From: Methanocella_A sp963769045
GTDB taxonomy: Archaea > Halobacteriota > Methanocellia > Methanocellales > Methanocellaceae
Assembly (NCBI GenBank): GCA_963769045.1
Contig: CAVYKK010000029.1
Coordinates: 186,001 to 250,000 of the forward strand
Length of the DNA: 64,000 nt
Direction of reading: 5' to 3'
The stretch's first letter is position 1, and each line of letters starts with the position of its first letter. Made by a program: the position numbers and the translations under genes. This document shows positions 8,756 to 19,058 of this stretch, in pieces. The notes under the pieces were generated by a model. That model did no database searches. It was not told where the DNA came from and worked only from the letters and a program-made list of their open reading frames with translations.

Positions 8756-9303
8756 TCGCCGCACGTGCTACTCCGGGTTTTTACGGTGTTACGGTGTCGT
8801 GAGACGGGCTCGCACCTTCGTCGACCCTTCTTGCTTCGCTCGAAGAGTCTCCTTTGCAAGCCCTGAAAAACGCGCCTCTGGCAGCGTTTTTCACACCCGC
8901 CACCTCCACACCCCTCGCACCGCTACGCGTGCGAGCGGGCAAGCCGAAAAAACCCTCCGCCTTCCGCGGAGAAGCACACGCTACCCTTACCTTCGACTAG
9001 TATGGACATCGAAGCATAGGCTAGTCCTGGTACGCGAGCATATACTGCGTCGCGGTCCGCGGAGGGTTTTTTCGGCCGAAGGCCCCTCGCACGCGGAGCT
9101 GTGCGAGGGGTGCGGAGGCGACCGGGCAATGAACGCTGCCGAAGGCGCGTTGCTTAGCGCTTGCGAAGCGGTCGGGTCCGGCGCAGCGAAGCGCAGCCGG
9201 GCACGTCCGGCGAGGGTGCGAGCGCGGCCCGGACGGCGCAGCACCGGAAAAACCCGGAGTAGCCCATGCAGCGCAGCCGGCATGGGCGTCGCACCGCGAT
9301 TAG
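8725..9303. repeat. Giant imperfect palindrome (arms about 240-290 nt, GC-rich)
   Basis: The sequence 8725-8955 is, in order, the imperfect reverse complement of 9058-9303. Matching blocks include AATCGCGGTGCGACGCCC, CTACTCCGGGTTTTT, GGCAGCGTT, ACCCCTCGCAC and GCCGAAAAAACCCTCC. The arms have clearly diverged, leaving a loop of about 100 nt around 8960-9055. Each arm also has its own smaller hairpins (for example CTCGCAC...GTGCGAG). The frames that cross it show no protein-like composition. It could encode a highly folded RNA, or be a non-autonomous element ended by the AATCGCGGTGCGACGCCC terminal repeats. The block 8427-9372 holds no other recognisable gene. Confidence 0.85.
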
Positions 9304-9372
9304 ATGATGCCGATACAGGATTATAGGTTGTATGAATATTGTTACGCGCGTAAAATGAACATGTGGCGAGGA

Positions 9373-10440
9373 TTATTGCATGTCAGGCTTGCTTTCCTCT
9401 ACCGTTTCCCCGAACTTCACGTACGTACGATAGACCGCCACCAGCAGCCCGACCACCAACGGAGCGGCAAAGAAACCGGATATGCCCCCTGCGAGCCCGC
9501 CGCCGACGAAGGACATTATGATCAGGAGCGGGTGGATGTTGGACGCCCGGTTGATCAGGTACGGCCGCAGTATGAAGTCGGGCGGGACGTAGACCAGTAT
9601 CGTCGACGACACGAAGAAGACCACCGCGATCAGGGGCGATCGGTCGATGTACAGGTACACCGTCAGCGGGACTAACACCATCATGCCCGACAGGATGGGC
9701 ACCATGGCGGCGATGAACACAAACGCGCTCAACAGTATCACCTGGGGGATGCCGAAGGCGAAGAATATGACCGCAGCCAGCAGGGCGCTGGACAATGCCG
9801 TATAGAACGTGCCAATGTATATGCCGGAGAGGATGCGGTCTGCCTCCGTGACGAAAAAGTCTGTTGCGGGCTTGAACCGGGCCGGGGTAAGCTGGCCGGC
9901 CATCCGGGTGACCACATCTCCGTCCTTGAGCAGGTAGTAGCAGACGAAGATGGACACCAGCGCGTTAGTGGCAAGGAGCAGGAAGCTCGTTAGGGTCGCC
10001 CCGACAGGTATGGCCGATATGATTGCTACAGCGTAGTCCGTGATGTTGGCAAGCACATCGTTTACTTGCGAGGTGACCCCGGCGGGAAGGTTGAGCGATG
10101 CCAGCGTCGAGTTGAACTGGGCAATGACCTCGTCCTTGTGGTCAGACAGCCAGACGGCCTGGTTTTTTACCTCGATGGCCGTCAGGAGGAATACAGCCAG
10201 GAACGGCAGTACGATAAAGGACGTCGCAATGAGCGACGCAAAGCGCGTGTATTTGCTGAGAAAGTTTTTGACAGGCCGGGTCACGTAGGCGAAGAAGATG
10301 CCGAAGATGATGCCGTCCAGCAAGGGCATCGCAAAGTAGACGACCGTAGCTATGGTCAGGATTATCAGTGCGGCTACGGCGATCGGCCATTTGTGCTTGT
10401 ACAGGTACGGTATTGCTCCATTGTCTTCAGCCATCGTCAT
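9373..10440 (-). CDS. AI-2E family transporter (PerM/YdiK-like)
   Basis: 355 residues with about seven or eight membrane segments in the arrangement of the AI-2E family transporter (PF01594): two N-terminal helices with a VTRPVKNFLSKY stretch, a soluble central part (about 75-150) and a C-terminal cluster with AMVPILSGMMVLVPLTVYLY and HPLLIIMSFVGGGLAGGISGFFAAPLV, the diagnostic region. Members export small molecules or exchange ions such as Na+/H+; the archaeal substrate is unknown. The start ATG 10440 follows GGTAGGTC. A single-gene unit. Confidence 0.85.
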   Translation of the reverse strand: MTMAEDNGAIPYLYKHKWPIAVAALIILTIATVVYFAMPLLDGIIFGIFFAYVTRPVKNFLSKYTRFASLIATSFIVLPFLAVFLLTAIEVKNQAVWLSDHKDEVIAQFNSTLASLNLPAGVTSQVNDVLANITDYAVAIISAIPVGATLTSFLLLATNALVSIFVCYYLLKDGDVVTRMAGQLTPARFKPATDFFVTEADRILSGIYIGTFYTALSSALLAAVIFFAFGIPQVILLSAFVFIAAMVPILSGMMVLVPLTVYLYIDRSPLIAVVFFVSSTILVYVPPDFILRPYLINRASNIHPLLIIMSFVGGGLAGGISGFFAAPLVVGLLVAVYRTYVKFGETVEESKPDMQ

Positions 10441-10550
10441 AAGACCTACCGGTTTCTAATATACCTGATTATATAATTAGTTAATGTCTTCCCGGGCCGT
10501 ATGTACCCTATAGCCTGACCTCCGAAGCTACGTTCATATTCGGAATAAAG

Positions 10551-10578
10551 AAAAATGAAAAAAGTCCAGGGCCCGGAC
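10551..10578 (-). terminator. Terminator of the small secreted protein gene
   Basis: On the minus strand GTCCGGGCCCTGGAC (10564-10578) is nearly palindromic and is followed by TTTTTTC and more T-rich sequence down to about 10551. It lies about 45 nt past the stop codon at 10625. Confidence 0.6.
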
Positions 10579-10624
10579 CATTTGTCAGCTATGGATAGGC
10601 ATAGGCATGCGGGCCCGGTACCGT

Positions 10625-11131
10625 TTACAGGTACTTTACTTTGATTATAATGCCCGGCATCTGGTACTGGATTTTCTGGATCAGTGCCTGAGTATAGGCT
10701 TTCTGCTGCTCGGTAAGGTCGCCCTTGATCTTGATATCGATCTGGCGCTGCCCCTCGTCGTTCAGGTGGATATTTACATCGACTTCCAGCTTCTTGTCCA
10801 GGTAGTCCGACCGGATCATTACTTTAGCGCCGGCGCTCTGCTCGATGAGGTCGACATGCGCCATTGCCTTCACGTCGTTTTTATCCGTCGCGCCTATGGC
10901 CTGGAGCAACAGTTGCTCTTGCGCCAGCATGTAGTCGTCAAGCCCGTCGTAGTTGTGCGTAGCGTAAGCCAGCGCCAGGTGGTCCGTGACATCGCTTACG
11001 ATGTACATGACACTGTCCGGAAGGGTGCCGGAGTCAGCCGGTTCTGCAGTCGTTACTTCGGTACTTTGTGCCAGCGCTGTGGTCGGGACCAACAGCATTA
11101 GCATTGCCAGTATACAAAATATTTTTCTCAT
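10625..11131 (-). CDS. Small secreted protein of unknown function
   Basis: 168 residues. The N-terminus MRKIFCILAMLMLLVPTTALA is a clear cleavable signal peptide (ALA-Q cleavage). The mature part is a hydrophilic alpha/beta sequence with SDVTDHLALAYATHNYDGL and alternating-charge strands such as LEVDVNIHLNDEGQRQIDI, ending GIIIKVKYL. I do not recognise the family. The start ATG 11131 follows a strong GGGGGGAGGTATCTCT; a longer reading to 11161 would place the signal sequence internally and was rejected. It is a single-gene unit with its own terminator, divergent from the P-type ATPase. Confidence 0.75.
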   Translation of the reverse strand: MRKIFCILAMLMLLVPTTALAQSTEVTTAEPADSGTLPDSVMYIVSDVTDHLALAYATHNYDGLDDYMLAQEQLLLQAIGATDKNDVKAMAHVDLIEQSAGAKVMIRSDYLDKKLEVDVNIHLNDEGQRQIDIKIKGDLTEQQKAYTQALIQKIQYQMPGIIIKVKYL

Positions 11132-11289
11132 AGAGATACCTCCCCCCGGTTCCCCAGTCACTTATTAAACGGGCTATTGTTATACTTTTTGGTTAAAAAC
11201 GATGTTTTTAACGAGCAAAGGAAAGATAATGCCTACATATCGATGTATTCAGAATACATTTAGTAAATATGGTTTATGCGATTTTTACT

Positions 11290-11505
11290 GTGAGTATGAT
11301 ATTTACCGCCGGCAAAGTCCCGGCACATATCGTTGGCAAACTGCAAAGGCCCGGTTGCCGTTGGCCCGGTCTGCTCCGGGGTCTGGAACCCCTCTTTGCT
11401 GTGCCCGGCGGCACCTCGGTTGCATATACTCCCTCGAAAACCCGGAAAATCCCTTTCTCACTACGGGGCAAAGATGGGTTAGTACAGGCGCAATGGCGGC
11501 GCAGG
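11290..11505 (+). ncRNA. Candidate structured leader of the P-type ATPase gene
   Basis: The 350-nt gap before the ATPase gene is GC-rich in its 3' part and holds nested complementary strings: GGGGTCTGGAACCCC, GTGCCCGGCGGCAC, and CCCGG/CCGGG repeats, followed by a plain stretch with GGAG just before the GTG start. Such a long, foldable 5' region upstream of an ion pump suggests a riboswitch or other leader RNA. I could not match it to a named class. No convincing short ORF was found in it. Confidence 0.3.
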
Positions 11506-11512
11506 AGACATA

Positions 11513-13882
11513 GTGGAACCAGTTGATAAAGCTATATCGGCAGAGGAGAGAACTAAAGTCGTACGAGGCCTCCGTGCCGATGAGGTACGGCAACAGATAA
11601 CCCGGTACGGGCTCAATGAGGTACCCGCGAAGAAACGTAACCCTTTCGCCCGGTTCGCACGCAAATTCTGGGGGTTGACGCCATGGATGCTTGAGTTTAC
11701 GGCGCTGCTGACATGGCTGATAGGCAAGCCGCAGGATACGGCGATCGTGCTCTGCCTGCTCGCCTTCAACGCCGCAATCGGCTGGCTCCAGGAGGAGAAG
11801 GCCAATGCCGCGCTGGAAGCGCTGCAACAGAAGCTCATGGTGAGCGTAAAGGTAAAGCGCGATGGCACCTGGACCACGGTGCCCGCAAAGGAGCTGGTCC
11901 CGGGAGACGTTATCCGCCTCCGGGCGGGTGACCTGGTGCCGGCAGACGTGAAAGTGATCGAAGGATCGACAGACGTGGACCAGTCGGCGCTAACCGGCGA
12001 ATCGCTGCCAGTGACCGGAGGGCCGGGTGACGGCCTGTTCAGCGGGTCGACGGTCAGCCGGGGAGAGGTCACCGGCGTCGTCACGGCTACGGGGACCCGG
12101 ACCTATTTCGGGAAGACCATCCAGCTCCTCAAGGTGGCCCGGCCGAAGACACACACCGAGGAGATCACGGCAAAGGTGGCCCGCCTGCTGTTCGTCCTCG
12201 TGGCCGTCTTCGTCGCCGCCGGCATCGGCGTGGCGCTCATCAGGCACGTCAGCCTGCTGGAGATACTGCCCCTCGCGGCCATGCTCCTGATATCTGCGGT
12301 GCCGGTCGCCCTGCCCACCATGTTCGCCATCAGCATGGCCGTCGGCGCGCAAAAGCTCTCGAAGGAAGGCGTGCTGGTCACCCGGCTGAACGCCAGCGAG
12401 GACGCGGCGACCATGGACGTGCTCTGCGTGGACAAGACCGGCACGCTGACGTATAACCGGCTATCCATCGCCGAGATCGTGCCCCTCGGCAGGGCGAGCA
12501 AAGAGGAAGTCATACTCTACGGAGCCCTGGCGTCTCGGGAGGAAAACCAGGACCCCATCGACCTCGCGTTCCTGGCGGAATCCCGGGAGATGAAATTGCC
12601 GGTGGACAGCTTTGTGCAGAAATGCTTCACGCCCTTCGACCCTGCCACGCGGATGACGAAGGCCGAGGTGGAAAACAGCGAAGGCCGAATATCGGTCGCC
12701 AAAGGCGCGGTCAATGCGATTCTGGGGACGTGCATCAGGATCGAGGAGCGGTCTGAGAACGCGCAAAAGGAGGTCGAAAGCCTGTCGGAGCGGGGCTACC
12801 GGGCCATTGCCGTTGCCCGGGGGCCCGACGATTGTCACATGAGGATCGTCGGTGTTGTGGGGCTGCACGATGCGCCAAGGCCAGGCTCCGCTCCGCTTGT
12901 TGCAGACCTGAAGAAGATGGGCGTCAGCGTGAAGATGCTTACAGGGGACGCGCTGCCCATCGCCAGGGAGGTCGCTAAGCGCGTGGGCATCGAAGGCTGC
13001 ATCGTCCGGGCGGGAGACCTGAAGGCCCGCCACGCAGAAGCGGAGAGCTGTGCAGGCTTTGCCGGGATCTTTCCAGAAGATAAGTACCTGATTGTCCGGG
13101 ATCTGCAAGGCGCGGGCCACGTTGTGGGGATGACCGGCGACGGCGTGAACGATGTGCCCGCCCTGCGGCAGGCTGAGGTGGGCATCGCGGTGAGCAATGC
13201 CACGGACGTCGCCAAGAAAGCCGCCAGCGTCGTCCTCACGGCCCCCGGGCTGGAGGGCATCGTGGACCTGATCGAGGCCGGGAGGATGATCTTCCGGCGG
13301 ACCGCCACCTGGGTATCCAACAAGATCGTGAAGACGGTGCAGGTGGTGGCGTTCGTCATCCTCGCGTTCCTGATGACTGGCCAGTTCGTGGTCACCGTCT
13401 CCAGCATGGTGCTGCTCCTGTTCCTGACCGACTTCGTCACGCTATCGCTGTCGACCGATAACGTGAGGATATCGCCGATCCCGGAGCGGTGGGACATCGC
13501 CCGCATCGCCACGGCCGCCGCCCTGCTGGGGACGCTCACGGTCGCGGAATCGCTGGCCGCGCTGTACGCCGGCATCGCCTGGCTCGGCCTGGACACGGGC
13601 CAGCTCCAGACATATGTCCTTGCCTTTCTTGTCCTGACCGGCATCTTCAACGTGCTTGTCCTCCGCGAGAGGGGGCACTTCTGGCAGTCGATGCCGGGCC
13701 GGTTGCTGATTGTAGCCATCGGGGGCGATGTCGTGGTTGTTTCGGCACTGTCCCTTGCCGGCGTGCTCGGCCTCTTGCCGATCGGCCCTGCGGCAGTCCT
13801 CGTCGCGCTGGCAGTTTCGGCCATTGCCTGCTTCATCGTCAACGACCAGGCGAAAGTCCTGATAGCGAAATATCTCAGGTAA
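11513..13882 (+). CDS. Plasma-membrane proton-efflux P-type ATPase (P3A)
   Basis: 789 residues, the usual length for the compact archaeal/bacterial P3A H+-ATPases. Visible are the actuator motif LTGES (about residue 161), the phosphorylation site DKTGTLT (about 304), the hinge GDGVNDVPAL (about 541) and ten predicted helices, with the first pair at about 60-105 and the last six in the C-terminal 220 residues. The N-terminal RYGLNEVPAKKRNPFARFARKF matches the cation-transporter N domain. The heavy-metal binding domains and CPC motif of P1B pumps and the long regulatory tail of fungal enzymes are absent. It couples ATP hydrolysis to H+ (or another monovalent cation) export. The start is GTG 11513 after GGAGACATA. 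Single-gene unit with a long leader. Confidence 0.93.
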   Translation: MEPVDKAISAEERTKVVRGLRADEVRQQITRYGLNEVPAKKRNPFARFARKFWGLTPWMLEFTALLTWLIGKPQDTAIVLCLLAFNAAIGWLQEEKANAALEALQQKLMVSVKVKRDGTWTTVPAKELVPGDVIRLRAGDLVPADVKVIEGSTDVDQSALTGESLPVTGGPGDGLFSGSTVSRGEVTGVVTATGTRTYFGKTIQLLKVARPKTHTEEITAKVARLLFVLVAVFVAAGIGVALIRHVSLLEILPLAAMLLISAVPVALPTMFAISMAVGAQKLSKEGVLVTRLNASEDAATMDVLCVDKTGTLTYNRLSIAEIVPLGRASKEEVILYGALASREENQDPIDLAFLAESREMKLPVDSFVQKCFTPFDPATRMTKAEVENSEGRISVAKGAVNAILGTCIRIEERSENAQKEVESLSERGYRAIAVARGPDDCHMRIVGVVGLHDAPRPGSAPLVADLKKMGVSVKMLTGDALPIAREVAKRVGIEGCIVRAGDLKARHAEAESCAGFAGIFPEDKYLIVRDLQGAGHVVGMTGDGVNDVPALRQAEVGIAVSNATDVAKKAASVVLTAPGLEGIVDLIEAGRMIFRRTATWVSNKIVKTVQVVAFVILAFLMTGQFVVTVSSMVLLLFLTDFVTLSLSTDNVRISPIPERWDIARIATAAALLGTLTVAESLAALYAGIAWLGLDTGQLQTYVLAFLVLTGIFNVLVLRERGHFWQSMPGRLLIVAIGGDVVVVSALSLAGVLGLLPIGPAAVLVALAVSAIACFIVNDQAKVLIAKYLR

Positions 13883-13921
13883 TCTAAGCAATGGAAAGAG
13901 GCAGACGGCTGCCTGTGCATA

Positions 13922-13957
13922 CAAAAATAAAAAAGATGCCGGGTGAACCAGGGTTCA
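13922..13957 (-). terminator. Terminator at the end of the broken surface-protein gene
   Basis: GGTGAACC and GGTTCACC pair around a short loop (about 13941-13957) and on the minus strand are followed by CATCTTTTTTATTTTTG. It overlaps the last codons of the pseudogene and sits 40-75 nt beyond the ATPase stop on the other strand. Confidence 0.55.
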
Positions 13958-15020
13958 CCTGACGCGGAGCCACAGGATTAAGACCAGGACACCTATCCCG
14001 GCGATGGCCCCGACCACGAACGCGCCAATCACCACGAGGTAGCCGGTCAGCCCTCCGCCGAGGCCAGAAGACGCAGGCGCAGGCGATGGCGTCGAAGTCG
14101 ATGCAGGCACCGGCGTGCTTACGGGCCCGGACGCGACCCCTTTGACTACGGAGAACGTAGACAGACCTCTTGGCGATACGACTTCGAAGACCAGCGGATC
14201 GGCGTCAGCGCTGCTGATTAGCGTCGCGTTCAGGATATCGTAAGCGCCGTCGTTCTCCCTGACCACATAATACGTGGCCGAGGGGTCGAAACCGGCGGGC
14301 CGGGGCACGGTAAACGTGAACGTTGCACCCAGGATGTCCTTGCCGTTCTCGAGGCCGTTCTTCGTGGCTTTAAAGGCCAAGCAACGGTGCCGGGCTGAAC
14401 TTTCGGTCACTGTATGAGGATAATTGTTCGTTAACCTTGTTGATGTCTACGGCGTCAAGGCCAAGCAGGTCGAAGCTTATGCCACTGCCCACAGGTAGAT
14501 CGGCCAGCGATATGTCCACCTTTACGCTGATCGTCTGGCCACTGTTGTTCAGCGTCTTCTCCGCAATAAGGTGCATGGACTTGATCGTCCCGGTCTGGCT
14601 ATCTGAAGGCTCGACGGTGATAACCAGCTTGCCAGTGGCGCCATCGATCATTGTGATGGGGACCTCGAACGTGCTGTTCTTGATGACATCCGTGAACAGG
14701 TAGCCCGATCGGCACAGATACCTGGGTGCCCTCGATCCTCACGGGCACGCTATTGATGGTGACCTTAGACGGGAGCAGTGTGTCCAGCCTGTATGGAGGT
14801 ACTGGCGTTGGCACAGGCGTCGGCGTTACTTCCGGCGGCGTATAATAGCTCGCCTCCGCCGCCTCCGCCACCACGAAGACGGAGTCGGCGTTGAGTCCGG
14901 ATCAGTTGGGGACGCGGCGGATCCTCAAGATCATCAGCCATTGCTATACCCGAGACAAAGATGATTAAAAGCAGCTATAAGCAATACGATAATTATTTCT
15001 AAAATGCGTTTCCTGCCCAT
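13955..15020 (-). pseudogene. Secreted, C-terminally anchored surface protein, multiply frameshifted
   Basis: Start ATG 15020 (MGRKRILEIIIVLLIAAF) is a signal peptide whose frame breaks at about 14955; the next pieces are a Gly-rich linker (break near 14890), PPEVTPTPVPTPVPPY plus a beta domain (break near 14705), VITVEPSDSQTGTI...LLGLDAVDI (break near 14385), and an intact end with FTFTVPRPAGFDPSATYYVV, a Pro/Ser/Thr linker and the membrane segment YLVVIGAFVVGAIAGIGVLV followed by LRVR. At least four indels but few in-frame stops mean recent decay. Originally an exported protein held in the membrane by its C-terminus. Family not named with confidence; the region before the linker resembles the C-terminal domains of methanogen cell-surface proteins. 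Confidence 0.7.
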
Positions 15021-15026
15021 GTTTTT

Positions 15027-18000
15027 TCACTTCACGATGTACCCAATATCCCTGTCCGGGCTTGATTTCATTCAGTGTGTTTACAGTTCTGCTCGGCTTA
15101 TAGTAGTACCATTGTGCCGATTCTTATAGCCCCATGTCAGATAATATGCACCATATTGCTCTGCAGGAGTACTGCGTGAGACATTCCTTCTGGGACCTAC
15201 CATAGTTCCAGCCGTGTATTTAACCTGACATGGCTCTCAATCGGCGTAATGCCAGTCATCATTTAGGTCAAAGCTGCTGTTGGCAAGAATCCAGAAGCCT
15301 ATGCCATCGGTAATGTTTGCAACAGCGTATTCACTAGCCCGACTAGGCTTGTAAAACTTCCACTCCGGCGCATCAGGATTCGAGTTATCGTAATCCCAGA
15401 TGATCCATGACGTTAGCCAATACACCTCCGGCGATATCACGCTCGATAATGCTATCATTCACAGGGGTTAGCTGGATGGATACCAGGTTCCAGCCTCTGC
15501 ATCGAGATGTAGGTCTGATTGTGCGGGAATGCTCGATACGATTTCACGGTAGCGGTATTGCTCGAATTAAACATGGCGTTAACCGGATTGCTCAAGTAAA
15601 GCGTTGAACGTTTCGTCATCCTCGTATTCGGCGTCCGGAAGGAGTGGGTATCGTTAATGGTCTTCTTCGTCTCGCCCGGCGCAAATGTCAGCGTTCCGCT
15701 GGCGTTGGTGAAGTCCAGTCCAGATTTCGCCGTGCCGTTGAGCGTGAGGTAGTCCGCGCTCGCGTCGAACTCAGTGTTGCCAGCTTTTGAGACGTTTATC
15801 GTGACAGTGCCGGCGTTATCATATACCGGCTGCGGACACAGACTCGATGTACAGAACAGGCGAGCTGTCGACGTTATTGATGTAGATCGGCATACTGGCC
15901 GTAGCGATATTGGCGTTCACCGGGCCGGAAAGACTAACATAGAGCACTTTCTGGCTGACCATACACCCATCGTCGAGTATGGGACCGTGAATGTCTTCAC
16001 TGTGTCAGCCGGACTGGAAGACGATCGTGCCGCTTGCGGCCTGATAATTCGTGCCGGCGGTCGCATTGCCGCCGCCGGTCGAGTACGATACGGAAGCATC
16101 GGCACTGGCATATCCGCTCTTCTGCAACGTGACAGTGGCGGTGCCCGCGTTTTCGTTGACGGTCAGAGAGGCCGCACCGAACCGGATGGTCGGCGGCGGG
16201 CTCTGCAGGATAGTCTCGATGCTATTCCCGTAGACGCTGGCATCCTCCGCCCAGGCAGCCTTGATGTTGATAGCACCGTTGCGCGTCGCCCATCCGAAGC
16301 GGACTCTGGCATAACCGTTGACTGTGGTGGCAGTAATGGTGTTGCCGACAGGAGCCGTGCCTGCCTCTGTGCCGAACAGCCCGCTGCCTGCCGTCGTATC
16401 ATTTATGCTGAATGTAACGACGAACCCGTCTGCGACCGGCTCGTTCAGCAATTCTGTAACATAGGCGGAAAGTGTCACGTTATCGCTGGCATTCGCCACG
16501 ATAGAACTGTTGTCAGGGACAAGGGTGACGTGAGCAGGCATCATATTGATGATTATGTTCGATGTAGCAGTCGCGTTCTCCTGGACAAAAAAGGTGTCCG
16601 AGAAGCCTTCGCCGAACATGCTATGGTTGACATACACTTTATACAGGTATTGGTATCCGGATGCTGAATAGGAATTGTTAATGTCGGTGAACTGGAAGTA
16701 TCCATCGGAGTCGGTCTGACCATCATATTCGTAATAAGCCTGGCTGGTATTGAATGCATTGACAATCGCGACATATGCGCCAGCTATACCAGTGGTCTCA
16801 CTGGGATTGGTGACTCGCCCGGATACACCGCCCTTGCTCGTATGCCCTGGCAGCATCTCCGGAGCTGGCACAGTCTGGATCGGCCATGTGTGAGCTGTGA
16901 ATCGTAACCGTAGCGCGGTCGCCGGAACCCATCAAAGCGTTGGTCGGTGCGCTCAGGTCAACAAAGAATTGCCTGTCTGTGAAGCTCTGTATATCAAGAA
17001 TATCGATCGTGATGGTTTTCGTCATCTCCGAAGGCAGGAACGTGACCTGCCCTGAAGTCGGCGGTATATAGTCCCTTCCGGCAAGCGCCGTGCCGTCCGT
17101 GGTCGCATAATTGATCGAGACAGGCTACTGACTGTCAAGCCGGATTTAGTTATCGTCAACGTAGCCTTGCCCACATTCCTGTTCACACCATAGGCGACCG
17201 GGCTCATCTCCATGGTTACCAGGTCTGACGTATACGCTTTCAGACAGATACTGGTGCCCGGGAACTGTCCGTTGACATCGATCCAGCTTACCCCGTCGGC
17301 TGCCCACGAAGCCTTCGTTATCATTGGCGATCGCTCTGCTGCTGTAGTCTGTAAATGGCATTTCAGCGCATACATATGTATAATCTGATCTCGGGCCGTC
17401 TACCCTGACCTCGATACTAAAATCATGGCCCGCATGTAAAGCAGCCGGCGTATCGAGCCGGAAGGTATGATAGCCCATCGGCGGATTGACAATACCGGTC
17501 TTCATGGCGATCACCTGGCCATACTCGTCGCAAACGTAAATGTCGAAGTTGTCGTTTTCCTCCGGCACGTAAAAGCCCACTGCTTCTATCATCTCGTCTG
17601 ACCGGGCCGTAAAGGCGTTAGCGAACCAGGCGACGTTCTTCGTAAACCGGAATATTTACGGTCCAGCCGAGCGGATCGTACTGATAAATGTAATTGTAAT
17701 TGTCAGCCGACTCGGCGGTGAAGACAGCATTGTACCCTCCAATTCTGCTATCATAATAGGATACATAGAAGTACCCGTTCTCGCCCCAGTCAGTGTTCCA
17801 GCTGTTTTTCACGATGAAGGCGCCATTACCCGGGGGAGGAGTATTGAATTTATTCCGATCGAAGTTATCGTCCCAGCCCACGATGGCTACGGCGTGTCCG
17901 CCCCGGTCGGTTTCCGTGGTGCGATAATAGGTATAATACGTCGGGTTGTAGCATGCGTCGGCCCATATCATTGATGTATACACGGCGCCGTAATTCATGA

Positions 18001-18751
18001 CTGCTGATTTGATATTGCCATTGTCGGAAGGCCCGGAATATGCGGGCAAATACAGGACGTCCTGTACATGCTTCTGGACAGTCAGTCCCGTCGGAGAGGT
18101 TACCGAAACAGGATTAAACGGGTCATCTGTCTCATTGACCGGACCCTCCCATCGGGTAAGATAGGCCGTCGACATATCATAATTGCCACCATCGTTCGGG
18201 TCCCAGTCGAACCCCGCGTTATTCTTCATGTTATTTTCGGAAAAATTCCGGTTTTCGGACGGCATTAGATACGACTCCAGGGAAGCGTACGTGGCGAATG
18301 CCCAGCAGGAGCCGCTGGTGCCCTGATCTTTTATCGAGGTGACCTTGTCGGAAGAACGAAGGTCGAAGGTAGCGGGATAGCTTAACTGCGGCGAGAAAGC
18401 CAACATGGTCTTGCCGCTTCTTTCAGTTGATACCTTGGCCGGGCTAGGGATGAATCCCAGCTTATATGCACCGTTGTCCAACGATATATTACCCGATAAC
18501 AGCTGATCCTGGTACTCAATATACTCCGGATTCAATGGCATCACCGCCAGCAGATCGTTACCTGATGACGATATGACATTGTCGGGATTTGCGAGAAGAT
18601 TGACCGGCGGGCTGAGGCTGTCTGCGTTGCCATCGATCGGCTGCTGCCCGACGACTGGCGGCGCCAGGATAAAAAATGTCACAAGGACTATAGCCAGAAT
18701 CGTATGAAAAGATCGCCGGCATGTATGCCCTACAATGTTGCATGGATACAA
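15027..18751 (-). pseudogene. Papain-like (C1A) cell-surface protease with Calx-beta repeats, multiply frameshifted
   Basis: The N-terminal frame (18751 to about 17640) is intact: signal peptide (ILAIVLVTFFILAPPVVG) and a C1A protease with IKDQGTSGSCWAF, GGHAVAIVGWDD and VKNSWNTDWGENGYF, so Gln, Cys, His and Asn of the active site are all present. After a shift near 17640 come a lectin-like domain (WFANAFTARSDEMIEAVGFY), then, across shifts near 17305, 17125 and 16880, a first Calx-beta repeat (GRDYIPPTSGQVTF), a CNA-B-like and an Ig-like domain (16005-16871), a second Calx-beta (ATAGTNYQAASGTIVF), and beyond a shift near 16010 a third (LDFTNASGTLTFAPGETKKT, about 15830-15640). Further shifts near 15990, 15830, 15470, 15240 and 15120 precede two FYKPSR...GxGFWI-type modules. 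Ten or so indels within 2.7 kb and none in the protease part. Confidence 0.8.
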
Positions 18752-19058
18752 TGCTGTCCACGAATCGCCCCAATACCCCTCTCGATGTCATGTTACTCTC
18801 GCTGGATGAATATGTAATCGCCTGATATTTTCAGAAAGGCAATTAATATACAACCAATTATCTTATCAACCCTTTATATCGAGCAGCTATGTAATACGGT
18901 GTCTTAAAGCTATTCTTACAATCATTGAATTAGCAGGTGTATACAGGCCAGGCAAAAGCAGGCGGCACACCGGTAAATCCGCCGGGTGGAAGCCGTCTAT
19001 GTACCTTATTTACACAAAGATTATTACTTCAGGAAAATCTAACAATTATCCGGTACGA

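Noticed and set aside
8799..9326. Long open frames on both strands across the palindrome (for example 8799-9326 plus and 8987-9283 minus)
   Set aside because: They are rich in Arg, Ala, Ser and Pro as expected of GC-rich non-coding sequence, have no domain, and arise on both strands because of the inverted symmetry.
11202..11513. Plus-strand frames of 85-103 residues upstream of the P-type ATPase
   Set aside because: No domain, no ribosome site at the starts, and several frames overlap; the region is better explained as a leader.
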